The position numbers and the translations under genes are program-made. 20,488 nt of DNA from the IMG/VR virus record IMGVR_UViG_3300032177_000087, positions 1 to 20,488 of that record; one strand, given 5' to 3'. Below are positions 1 to 6,238 of the stretch, in pieces; within the stretch, counting starts at the first letter, position 1, and the number at the start of each line of letters is the position of its first letter. The notes under the pieces were generated by a model, which had not been told where the DNA came from, made no database searches, and was given only the letters and a program-made list of their open reading frames with translations. The stretch is from a virus.

Positions 1-1012
1 CTGCCGAATCTGCCAGTCCACCAGAAGAAATGATCGTTAAAAATGGGAGGGAAAGGTCAAGGTTACCTACTTCACCAGTCAATCCCGTAGCCGCAATTCT
101 TAATCCAGGAAGATATGCACTAACCCTTCCAACTTCCCCGGTTTGGCCAGTCGCCTCAATCGTCAGGGCTGGCAGATCGACCCGAAGTGCGGCCATGCTA
201 TCGCGGCCGGTCGCCGCGCAGGTCAAAGCAGGAAGATCATTCGCGGCATCCGCCGTCCAAGCCTCATTATAAACGGTGGGAACAACCAAGGAACCAAGGG
301 AGTAAAACTTTTCCGCCGTTACGGTGATAAGATTCGTTACCGTAGGAACGATGATGCTGGATGTGGAGGTAAATATCGACTCGCCATATTCGTAAAATGG
401 CGGAGTGAAGGTGGTGGACCATCGGGATATCCCATTGCTCCAGCGATGTTCTTCAAACCAGCCGTCTCCACTCTGAGAATAGTCAGGATCATGACCAATA
501 TACATCGCACCGGTACTGGGATTTATGTTACCAGAATTAGATTGGTCCGATCCTAATTGTGTTCCATTTATCCATGCCCGTATAGTTCCAGCCTCTCTAG
601 TTATGGCAATATGGTACCAAGTGTCTGCCGATGGAGTCCAAGAAAAAGTTGTAGTTGTATTTTCACATCTGACACGTAGAGTACTGGCGGAATACCAATC
701 TAAATGGAAACCCGTATAAAGAGTTCCAAAATAAAGAAATCTCTGATACGTTGGAGTACCATTCCAACGATGTCTAAAATCTAAAGTGAAATTTCCCGTT
801 CCGGGGTTCATTGCCGCAGTGAGTGGGGCGGAGATATAATTCCCGGTCCCGGCGGGCCTACGCATAGAAGCACTACCGAAGACTTTCACCGCGGTATCTA
901 ACTGTGCGTCCCCGATAGCAGTCCACACGATCCCCAGTTCGTCAGTAAAGACCTGACTTTGGTTCACGCCGTTGAAGTGCAAGACGGATTTAGTATATGG
1001 ATCGTAAGGCAT
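1..1012 (-). CDS. LamG-domain tail/fibre-like protein, C-terminus beyond the left edge
   Basis: An open frame of at least 337 codons runs from ATG at 1012 to the window edge without a stop. GGAG lies about nine bases upstream of the ATG. The N-terminus has the phage LamG entry motif (YTKSVLHFNG, then VFTDE and IGDAQLDTA). It is followed by beta-rich sequence with the LamG-type segment SADTWYHIAITREAG at about residues 134-148 and GAMYIGHDP near 180. This fits a concanavalin A-like (LamG) jelly roll, usually carbohydrate-binding. After about residue 250 come degenerate repeats of roughly 25 residues of the form LPALTIEATGQTGEVG. A virion surface protein such as a tail fibre or receptor-binding component is inferred from domain and position. 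The first 40 residues resemble the N-terminus of the glycosyltransferase at 18658-20409. Confidence 0.75.
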   Translation of the reverse strand, partial: MPYDPYTKSVLHFNGVNQSQVFTDELGIVWTAIGDAQLDTAVKVFGSASMRRPAGTGNYISAPLTAAMNPGTGNFTLDFRHRWNGTPTYQRFLYFGTLYTGFHLDWYSASTLRVRCENTTTTFSWTPSADTWYHIAITREAGTIRAWINGTQLGSDQSNSGNINPSTGAMYIGHDPDYSQSGDGWFEEHRWSNGISRWSTTFTPPFYEYGESIFTSTSSIIVPTVTNLITVTAEKFYSLGSLVVPTVYNEAWTADAANDLPALTCAATGRDSMAALRVDLPALTIEATGQTGEVGRVSAYLPGLRIAATGLTGEVGNLDLSLPFLTIISSGGLADSA

Positions 1013-1031
1013 CAAGAAGCTCCGTTAGAAA

Positions 1032-1064
1032 TTAGCGTAATGGCATGGATATCCACTACGCTAA
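1032..1064 (-). terminator. Intergenic hairpin, possible weak terminator
   Basis: Twelve-base arms (TTAGCGTAGTGG and CCATTACGCTAA on the minus strand, one G.U pair) flank a nine-base loop. It lies directly after the stop of the 1068-1754 gene and before the SD of the LamG gene. Only a short T-rich tail (TTTCT) follows, so it could be an attenuating or RNA-stabilising hairpin instead of a full terminator. Confidence 0.4.
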
Positions 1065-1067
1065 AAT

Positions 1068-1754
1068 CTATGCCGATTGGATACCCAACCCCGTGATAAC
1101 GAGGCATGCAGCCGCAGCTACGGTTTGATCTGTGCCAAAATTGAGATACCCGATGATGGTATCATCCGATGTGGTATCGTCATAGAGAATCGCACCTGCC
1201 GTCGGGCCGAATCCCGCACCGGTTCCCGTCCACGAAATATCAGCGCAAAGCATTTGGCTGACATCGGTACCATCCTCTTCAGTCAAAACCTTGCTGGTCA
1301 ATAGTTCGCCGTTTACGGTATATCCCCCGCTTGTGGGCAGTTCGTCGTCCCCTGTCACGGTGATATTCGATTCGGCACCACCGGTTAACGAAGGATCTGC
1401 TCCGGCCATATCTGTTACCGTCAAGATCAATCCATTCGAATTCACATTAGAAATCAAGAATGGGCCCTGATTGGGTGAGTTGCCAGAGTTCGTTGTTATT
1501 TTCATTCCGACAACAAAGCCATCGGTGACGAATGAACCGGCTCCTCGGGTAAGGATATTCGTGCTATCTGTGAAGGTCAGCGAGGAAATTACCCCAGTTG
1601 TCGTCTTGACGTTGATCAACTTGGCATGATCGTCTTTATTGAACGTAAAGAGCGTGCGCATGAGCAAGATCCTTATGGCATCTGTGGAAAGATTGATCAG
1701 CCCTAGATCACGTTGATATTTAAAGTGATTTGAAAGTGTGCAGGAAACAGCCAT
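1068..1754 (-). CDS. Phage structural protein with inserted beta module
   Basis: 228 residues, ATG start with GGAGGAA upstream. The N-terminus (NHFKYQRDLGLINLSTDAIR, residues about 9-28) and the C-terminal part (ILYDDTTSDDTIIGYLNFG) match my recollection of a common small virion/tail protein type in uncultured phages, usually without assigned function. Residues about 56-133 look like an insertion. They contain TRGAGSFVTDGFVVGMKITT followed by a QGPFLISNV strand, a module also found in the adaptor protein at 8537-9451. Flanking sequence would join NVKTT to DELPTSGGYT if the insertion were removed. No enzyme motif is seen. A structural role is inferred from family resemblance and from its place between two other virion-type genes. 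Confidence 0.7.
   Translation of the reverse strand: MAVSCTLSNHFKYQRDLGLINLSTDAIRILLMRTLFTFNKDDHAKLINVKTTTGVISSLTFTDSTNILTRGAGSFVTDGFVVGMKITTNSGNSPNQGPFLISNVNSNGLILTVTDMAGADPSLTGGAESNITVTGDDELPTSGGYTVNGELLTSKVLTEEDGTDVSQMLCADISWTGTGAGFGPTAGAILYDDTTSDDTIIGYLNFGTDQTVAAAACLVITGLGIQSA
1356..1589 (-). other. Shared beta-rich inserted module, copy 1
   Basis: Codes for about 78 residues built around TRGAGSFVTDGF, VGMKITT and GPFLISNV. The second copy is at 8837-9049 in an unrelated protein and keeps the same order of motifs (TRGGGSFVSDGF, VGDKITT, GPFYITTV). Nucleotide identity is only partial, so the two are old or separately acquired copies of one domain family. Confidence 0.65.
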
Positions 1755-1783
1755 TTTTTATTCCTCCTTGATCCTTACAATCT

Positions 1784-2572
1784 TTATGCCGCGCTTGCGG
1801 GTTCGGTCAGGGTGAAGGTACTGATGGTCTCGGTAGCCTCGGCCACAAGATTTATATTTGAAAGATTCAACTCCGCGCCGGACGTACTGACGTTGCCCTG
1901 AATACGATAATCCGAATAATCGCTATCGAGATCTGCGCCATCCCGGGTTGTCACCAGACGGAAATATCCGGCCGTTCCGGAATAGTTCATCTCGCCAGAC
2001 CATACGCCAACTTTGGAGATTACGCCTAGAGCAGGAACACCAAGTTTTAGGCTATTGATTGGGCTTCCGGCCTGAGTATTCACCAGACTGATGAAGGTAC
2101 TCGTCCCGTTATTGTCCGTTATCGTGATCACAAGCCCAGCAATCCGGCACTGAATTAAAATAAGTCCTGCGTCTGTGCCATGCGTTGCGGCAATCGCCTG
2201 AAACTGTGGATCGTCATTGATCAGTAAGGCCATTTGTTCGGCGATAACATCCCTATAGGCTGGAGCTGAAGCAGGATTCGTTACAATAAAATCGTGATTA
2301 ACTCCGCCGACCGCGATCCTGAGTTTGTAGGTATGAGAGTTAACGTTGTCTGGAACCGTTACGGCCCATCGATCGGGCGTTGATCTTGCTCCTGCCGTAA
2401 CCGCTCCGCTGGCAAGGGTGATCGGAACCAGAAGAACGCCAGTGTCGTCATCGTCCGCGCTTGCGGGTGCTGATCCTGAATAAATATTCAGGATTCCATC
2501 TTCGAAGGCTTTGCGTAACGAGCCTCCACCAACCAGAAAATTCCTTAAACCAGTGCTAAGCTTGATTGCCAT
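1784..2572 (-). CDS. Phage structural/tail protein of unknown function
   Basis: 262 residues. ATG at 2572 is chosen because AGGAGGAAGGAAT sits just upstream; an in-frame extension to 2659 would run through the hairpin at 2596-2652 and has no SD. The N-terminus (MAIKLSTGLRNFLVGGGSLR) and the phrase GILNIYSGSAPASAD resemble small virion proteins of uncultured siphovirus- and podovirus-like phages. The middle is beta-rich (TPDRWAVTVPDN, HTYKLRIAVGGVNHDFIV), and the C-terminal third (GYFRLVTTRDG, DYRIQGNVSTSGAELNLSN) is the most typical of that family. No catalytic motif is visible. It starts a short series of structural genes ending at the left edge. Confidence 0.7.
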   Translation of the reverse strand: MAIKLSTGLRNFLVGGGSLRKAFEDGILNIYSGSAPASADDDDTGVLLVPITLASGAVTAGARSTPDRWAVTVPDNVNSHTYKLRIAVGGVNHDFIVTNPASAPAYRDVIAEQMALLINDDPQFQAIAATHGTDAGLILIQCRIAGLVITITDNNGTSTFISLVNTQAGSPINSLKLGVPALGVISKVGVWSGEMNYSGTAGYFRLVTTRDGADLDSDYSDYRIQGNVSTSGAELNLSNINLVAEATETISTFTLTEPASAA

Positions 2573-2595
2573 ATTCCTTCCTCCTGTGTTTAGAT

Positions 2596-2652
2596 AAAAT
2601 AAAAGGGCGAGGTAAACACTCATCCGAGCGTCCATACCCCGCCCTTTATTTT
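2596..2652 (-). terminator. Strong stem-loop with A and T tracts, probable (bidirectional) terminator
   Basis: On the minus strand the arms AAAATAAAGGGCGGGGTA and TACCTCGCCCTTTTATTTT pair almost completely, with one bulge and one mismatch, around a loop of about 20 bases. A T-rich run follows the GC stem on either strand, so it could stop transcription both ways. It lies after the 2701-2916 gene and just 24 bases before the start codon of the 1784-2572 gene. It therefore probably ends or attenuates the accessory-gene transcript. A closely similar element lies at 14103-14158. Confidence 0.75.
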
Positions 2653-2700
2653 CTTGCATATAATCCCAAACGGCACTGGCCGGGCACCGCTGGGGACGAT

Positions 2701-2916
2701 TTAACCCTTTTTCAGTTCGTCAAAAATCATCTGACTGACTTTGATCAGATAATTAGCAATCTCTGAAGCGGTGGCCTTTCTGTCCATTTTCAACGTGATC
2801 ACCTTTCCCATGGTCCCCGTGATAACGATATGAGGTTCAAACATGAAGTGAATCACGTAAATGCCACTTCCTTTATCCTCGATTGCTTTCACCCCAACCA
2901 AACGAGTATCTTTCAT
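2701..2916 (-). CDS. Small hypothetical protein
   Basis: 71 residues, ATG with GGGGGA five to six bases upstream. The sequence is soluble-looking: a beta-rich N-terminal half (VKAIEDKGSGIYVIHF, HIVITGTMGKVITL) and an amphipathic C-terminal helix (ATASEIANYLIKVSQMIFDE). I recognise no family. It follows the membrane protein at 2928-3251 by 11 bases and is the last gene before the stem-loop at 2596-2652, so it probably ends the accessory operon. Confidence 0.6.
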   Translation of the reverse strand: MKDTRLVGVKAIEDKGSGIYVIHFMFEPHIVITGTMGKVITLKMDRKATASEIANYLIKVSQMIFDELKKG

Positions 2917-2927
2917 GAATCCCCCTA

Positions 2928-3251
2928 TTAAATTTCTTTTTCCACCTGCAGCAACTTTGGAGGTGGGGTCTTGAACTTACCTTTGCTGTCCCTAGCTTTC
3001 TGTTTCGGAAGTTTCTCTTCAAGCCACATGGCCAACCATGTACCGATTACGCTACCCATACAATTCGGGATCACGTATATTGGCTCGGTCGCATAAATCA
3101 CGACCTCGAAAGAGATTAGGCCAGTCAAGGCGCCCGAGAGAAGTCCGGCTATGCCCCTCTTCCCCGCGACAACTCTTCTTAGAAATAAAATTACAAGAAC
3201 GTCGTCCGCGATGGAAAGAATAAATATTAGAATGGCCATCCAGGGATTCAT
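2928..3251 (-). CDS. Small integral membrane protein
   Basis: 107 residues. The N-terminus is a clear membrane helix (MAILIFILSIADDVLVILFL), followed by a positively charged turn (RRVVAGKRG). Two more hydrophobic stretches follow at about residues 33-55 and 58-77. The tail after residue 80 is charged and lysine-rich (KQKARDSKGKFK). The start ATG overlaps the upstream stop as ATGA, which suggests translational coupling to the DUF3310-like gene. The pattern VVAGKRGIAGLLSGALTGLI is loosely like DUF5698/YebE-type membrane proteins, but I would not assign a function. Confidence 0.65.
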   Translation of the reverse strand: MNPWMAILIFILSIADDVLVILFLRRVVAGKRGIAGLLSGALTGLISFEVVIYATEPIYVIPNCMGSVIGTWLAMWLEEKLPKQKARDSKGKFKTPPPKLLQVEKEI

Positions 3252-3523
3252 GGACGCTCACGCAATCCGACAAAGCCACCATATTCATAAGTCTTTTTCT
3301 GTAGACCGAAAGCAGCTATCAATATATCCGCATAGTGTTTAATCTTCTCCAAATCACTTATGGAAATTGGCCGATAGATGTCTGCATTTCGGAAAGCATA
3401 TTTTATGATACTTGACAGCGCAAAATGCCTAAGCATCCCAGCCGATTTATAGAGATCGACGGGCTCTATTGCTCCTGTCTTGTAATGCTCGCTTCCCTTA
3501 CTTTTCACTTCCTCCCAAGTCAC
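3248..3523 (-). CDS. DUF3310-like protein (phage nucleotide-kinase-like)
   Basis: 91 residues, GTG start with the SD GGGGAGGGG five bases upstream. The core has the order typical of DUF3310: SEHYKTGAIEPVDLYKSAGM, then a helix (HFALSSIIKYAFRNAD), then DLEKIKHYADIL. DUF3310 proteins are common in phage accessory operons and are sometimes annotated as nucleotide kinases, without good biochemical support that I know of. A role in nucleotide metabolism is plausible beside the DUF4406-like gene just upstream. The stop overlaps the next start by four bases. Confidence 0.7.
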   Translation of the reverse strand: MTWEEVKSKGSEHYKTGAIEPVDLYKSAGMLRHFALSSIIKYAFRNADIYRPISISDLEKIKHYADILIAAFGLQKKTYEYGGFVGLRERP

Positions 3524-3535
3524 GTTCCCCTCCCC

Positions 3536-3922
3536 TCAGTGTTTATAGATTAAATCGTATGCTTCAAAATGCTTGGTAATGCCCATTTCGTCGTAAAAAA
3601 CAGGAATCTGACATTTTATGGCCGCAGTCACTTCTCCCCTTACTCCCTTCGATTCCTCCCATCCCGGAAGTACCAAAACGGCCTCTGCCCAATGTTCGAC
3701 AAAGCTCACGGCGCATTCACGAATGACTTTTTCGCTGATTTCTTCTCCGGGATAGAGACTAAGAAAAAACTGAAAGTCAATCATCGGACAATAGGCAACA
3801 AATCCGGCCAGTATCAAGGCGTTGGCCGCCGCCACGCCGGCTCTCACATTCATAAGGTATTCAATGGCGTGATTACCTGGGCCCGTCGGCGTTATCGCTC
3901 CACAGATGAAAATTCGGTGCAT
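3536..3922 (-). CDS. DUF4406-like / nucleoside 2-deoxyribosyltransferase-fold protein
   Basis: 128 residues. ATG at 3922 is preferred to the GTG at 3937 because GAGGGGGA lies six bases before it. The N-terminus MHRIFICGAITP, then HAIEYLMNVRAG, an alanine-rich helix, and GFVAYCPMIDF match the Rossmann-like start of DUF4406 and nucleoside 2-deoxyribosyltransferases. The later strand VLVLPGWEESKGVRGEVTAA is the signature of that family, where the S/E-rich turn contributes to the active site. In phages these proteins are thought to act on nucleosides or modified nucleotides. The substrate cannot be read from sequence. Confidence 0.7.
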   Translation of the reverse strand: MHRIFICGAITPTGPGNHAIEYLMNVRAGVAAANALILAGFVAYCPMIDFQFFLSLYPGEEISEKVIRECAVSFVEHWAEAVLVLPGWEESKGVRGEVTAAIKCQIPVFYDEMGITKHFEAYDLIYKH

Positions 3923-3933
3923 CGTTTTCCCCC

Positions 3934-4146
3934 TCACTTTTCCTCCTTCTTATTCCAGTTATCTGTCAGCCACATTCTAATTGAAAGAACAATAAAGAAG
4001 GAATTCTCGGCGATGAAATAAAAGAAGATCGTCCAAAACCAGGATGCCGGTTTTAAACCCCAGCCGTGAAGCATGGCCAAAATTACCATGAGATAGCCAA
4101 ACATCCCAACAATATTAAGCCAAATCCAACCCCTTAAAATTACCAT
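3934..4146 (-). CDS. Small two-helix membrane protein
   Basis: 70 residues. ATG at 4146 overlaps the upstream stop as TGATG and has GGGGGGA five bases upstream. Two hydrophobic segments are clear: residues about 6-27 (WIWLNIVGMFGYLMVILAML) and 35-56 (WFWTIFFYFIAENSFFIVL). A short charged tail follows (NWNKKEEK). I recognise no family. It could affect the membrane or lysis, but nothing beyond topology supports this. Confidence 0.6.
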   Translation of the reverse strand: MVILRGWIWLNIVGMFGYLMVILAMLHGWGLKPASWFWTIFFYFIAENSFFIVLSIRMWLTDNWNKKEEK

Positions 4147-4520
4147 CACTTTCCCCCCGTAAGTTTTTTAAGGGCCTGCCTGAACAAATAATCAAAGTAA
4201 TAGGCCCCTGCCTCGCCACTGGGTTTTTCTTCAAGCCCGATAAAATTAAAAACGCTCGAAATAGTGTGAAAGATTTCATGTCCCAAGGTTGTTATGCTAT
4301 CAATATTGTCCAATGAAAATTTGCTAATCCAAACGAAAAAAACTCTCCTATTCCGTCCTTTATGAAAATAAAACGAACATCCATCAGAATGACAAAGATC
4401 AGAAACATCTATACTTGGATACTTCTTAGCCAGGTAATTTCTGGCATCTTGCCCACGTTTACTTAGGAGTAAAACAACCCTTATTGGATACGGATAGGTT
4501 TTCAGATGCCAAATCTTCAC
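4146..4520 (-). CDS. Putative zinc metallopeptidase-like protein (HExxH)
   Basis: 124 residues from GTG at 4520. The open frame extends to another GTG at 4565, but that start lies inside a G-rich repeat. GTG 4520 has GAGGG seven bases upstream. Two neighbouring genes show the same order (repeat, GGCAAGG, AT-rich stretch, SD, start). The motif LGHEIFHTISSVF at about residues 78-90 carries HExxH. Downstream EAGAYYFDYLF could provide the third zinc-ligand Glu, as in small phage HExxH proteins with an EAxAYxxxxL element. No signal peptide is seen, so it probably acts in the cytoplasm. Substrate unknown. Confidence 0.6.
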   Translation of the reverse strand: MKIWHLKTYPYPIRVVLLLSKRGQDARNYLAKKYPSIDVSDLCHSDGCSFYFHKGRNRRVFFVWISKFSLDNIDSITTLGHEIFHTISSVFNFIGLEEKPSGEAGAYYFDYLFRQALKKLTGGK

Positions 4521-4548
4521 TCGATCACCCTCATTAAAATCTTTAAAG

Positions 4549-4600
4549 CCCTTGCCTTGCCGCACTTTGCCTAGCCGGGCCGGGCCGGGCCCTGCCGGGA
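4549..4600 (-). repeat. Five-base-period G-rich leader repeat, copy 1
   Basis: On the minus strand this spacer consists of degenerate five-base units (GGCCC, GGCTA, GGCAA and similar), ending in GGCAAGGG before an AT-rich stretch and the SD of the HExxH gene. Related leaders stand before the next two genes upstream, at 5521-5583 and 6176-6237. Confidence 0.7.
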
Positions 4601-4616
4601 TACATCATGTTCTATC

Positions 4617-5498
4617 CTAAAGAGAAATGTGAATCATGGGTCGATAATATTTCGATTTTTCGATCTGCTCAAAACCGATTCCGATTGCTATACCTCCGAG
4701 ACTTGAAGGCGGATAGGATTTCAATTCCGGATAATTTCCTCTGGACTTAAACGCTGGTTCTTCCAATCTAAAGGGACCAGTAGAATAATAATTCAAAAAC
4801 CAACTTCCGGTCCTGGCGATCAATTTCGTTCTGTGGGAATGAATACCGTCCGGAGTAATCATCTGTCTGTCTATGGGAGCCGCAATCTTGGCGTGAGAAT
4901 GACCCATTAAATATACATCTGCCTCGATAAATTTCAGGAGATCGGATAAACGATGTAGGTGTCCTCCCTCTGTCCGACTCGAACCGATTCCGTGATGGCA
5001 ATAAATAATTACATCGGCTTCTGGATGATCTTTTGGGTGTTTGTGCATCTTCAGGCGGATTAACCCGGCCGAACCCAGAAACGGAGCATCCACGGCCTTA
5101 CAAATTCTTTGATCAACCGATGTTCCGTCGGCAAAATCCCATCGATGATCTCCCTCTAAGAGACCAATCCATCTACTTTTGGTAGATTTAACAATCTTGA
5201 GAAATTCTTCCGTCTGGTCAAGAATCATTTTGTCAAGAATTTCTTTTGTACTATCGCGTAATTGCCCCATTAATCCCCTCTGGGAATGAGCAGCGAAATC
5301 AAGATACTCTCCCATCCCCAAAAAATAAGCTCCACGTTCCATGCCCCATTCCAGATGAGTTTTAAATCGCTCCAATGGAAATCCGCGAGATCCGAAATGA
5401 ATATCGCCCAGGGGCATTATGAGAATTTTTTGATTGTCTACGAGATTGAATGGAATCTTTCCTTTGTAATCCCCCATGATCTTACTGAATGTAATCAT
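4617..5498 (-). CDS. Calcineurin-like metallophosphoesterase
   Basis: 293 residues from ATG at 5498, with GGGAGG five bases upstream; the preceding TTG is not needed. The metallophosphoesterase motifs appear in order: GDIHFG (D32, H34), a GD-like motif written GMGEYLD (residues 61-67), GDHRW (116-120) replacing the usual GNH[DE], CHHG (167-170) and GHSH (199-202). These would bind two metals and hydrolyse a phosphoester; phage relatives include nucleases, phosphatases and RNA-repair-type enzymes. Glu64 in place of the family's Asp and Asp117 in place of Asn are unusual and may alter metal binding. A G-rich repeat leader precedes the gene. Substrate unknown. Confidence 0.8.
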   Translation of the reverse strand: MITFSKIMGDYKGKIPFNLVDNQKILIMPLGDIHFGSRGFPLERFKTHLEWGMERGAYFLGMGEYLDFAAHSQRGLMGQLRDSTKEILDKMILDQTEEFLKIVKSTKSRWIGLLEGDHRWDFADGTSVDQRICKAVDAPFLGSAGLIRLKMHKHPKDHPEADVIIYCHHGIGSSRTEGGHLHRLSDLLKFIEADVYLMGHSHAKIAAPIDRQMITPDGIHSHRTKLIARTGSWFLNYYSTGPFRLEEPAFKSRGNYPELKSYPPSSLGGIAIGIGFEQIEKSKYYRPMIHISL

Positions 5499-5520
5499 CA
5501 ATCCCTCCCTTAAATTTTAA

Positions 5521-5583
5521 AACCCTTGCCTTGCCTAGCCTGGCCAAACCTCGCCCTGCCTCGCCTCGCCTTGCCTCGCTTCG
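5521..5583 (-). repeat. Five-base-period G-rich leader repeat, copy 2
   Basis: The minus strand reads as a chain of GGCGA and GGCAA units with some drift, ending GGCAAGGGTTTTAAAATTT before the SD of the metallophosphoesterase gene. The units resemble SD cores (AAGG, GAGG) repeated at a five-base period. Confidence 0.75.
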
Positions 5584-5591
5584 ATTGGAGG

Positions 5592-6149
5592 CTAAATCTT
5601 TTCAATACTAACAACTCTAAACTTTCCAAAGGGCCCCTTTTTGGCAGGCCGGAAATCTCCAATGCCCACCGATTCTCCCAAAATGGTAAGAAGTTCCGGC
5701 AAAATAACCTGATGAAAATCTTCTTCTAGAGTCGATAATTCCCATGAAACCTCAAAAGTCAATTGCCACTTAGAAAGCCACGCCCTGGATTTTATTACTC
5801 CCTGACGTTGAATCACGCATCGGGTGGTAAAAATCTCATATTTCTTTGTCCCAAAACTTAAAAAATCGGGGCCTATTTGAACATCCCCGGAAATACACGG
5901 AGCTAAACTTTTTTTCTTATTTGAAGGTAATTTCAAACCAGATGCCGCATAAACCAATCCAGAGCGCATATTCCAGGACGGAATTCCGATTTCTGTTTTG
6001 TCCTCATTCCAGTAACAACTCTTCTCCGCTTCGTCTTCGGGCTTGTAGGAAATCTTCTTTGCTGTTTTTGTTCGGATCATTCCCTGGGGATTATTAAATA
6101 AGATCCCCTTCCCCATCCCCTCAATGGTTACTTTACATTTTGCTGGCAT
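5592..6149 (-). CDS. Phage protein of unknown function with GxGDFRP C-terminal motif
   Basis: 185 residues from ATG at 6149, which has AGGGGGA just upstream; the longer frame to 6212 is repeat-leader DNA read as protein. Recognisable blocks are GKGILFNNPQGM (residues about 14-25), YKPEDEAEKSCYW, IPSWNMRSGLVYAA, then GDVQIGPDFLSFG and a C-terminal VGIGDFRPAKKGPFGKFRV. I recall this block order from a widespread phage hypothetical family. The last motif resembles the glycine-rich GDFRP-type segment of Cas7/RAMP-like folds. That similarity is a visual impression only, and no CRISPR array or other cas gene is present. Confidence 0.65.
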   Translation of the reverse strand: MPAKCKVTIEGMGKGILFNNPQGMIRTKTAKKISYKPEDEAEKSCYWNEDKTEIGIPSWNMRSGLVYAASGLKLPSNKKKSLAPCISGDVQIGPDFLSFGTKKYEIFTTRCVIQRQGVIKSRAWLSKWQLTFEVSWELSTLEEDFHQVILPELLTILGESVGIGDFRPAKKGPFGKFRVVSIEKI

Positions 6150-6175
6150 TTTTCCCCCTATGAAAAAATTTAGAA

Positions 6176-6237
6176 ACCTTGCCTTGCCGAGCCTAGACCT
6201 GCCTTGCCTCACCTCGCAACGCCTCGCCTTGCCTCGC
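6176..6237 (-). repeat. Five-base-period G-rich leader repeat, copy 3
   Basis: The minus strand carries GGCAA, GGCGA, GGTGA and GGCTC units at a five-base period, ending GGCAAGGTTTCTAAATTTTTTC, then the SD and ATG of the 5592-6149 gene. It fills the whole spacer after the stop of the 6239-7228 gene. Confidence 0.75.
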
Positions 6238-6238
6238 T

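Noticed and set aside
143-719. Plus-strand open frames over the left-end gene
   Set aside because: They lie opposite the LamG frame, have no SD sites and give low-complexity, Arg/Ser-rich products. All supported genes in the window are on the minus strand.
4521-4565. Longer N-termini for the HExxH protein (and likewise 6150-6212 for the GxGDFRP protein)
   Set aside because: These extensions translate the five-base repeat leader; well-placed SD sites support the shorter starts in each case.
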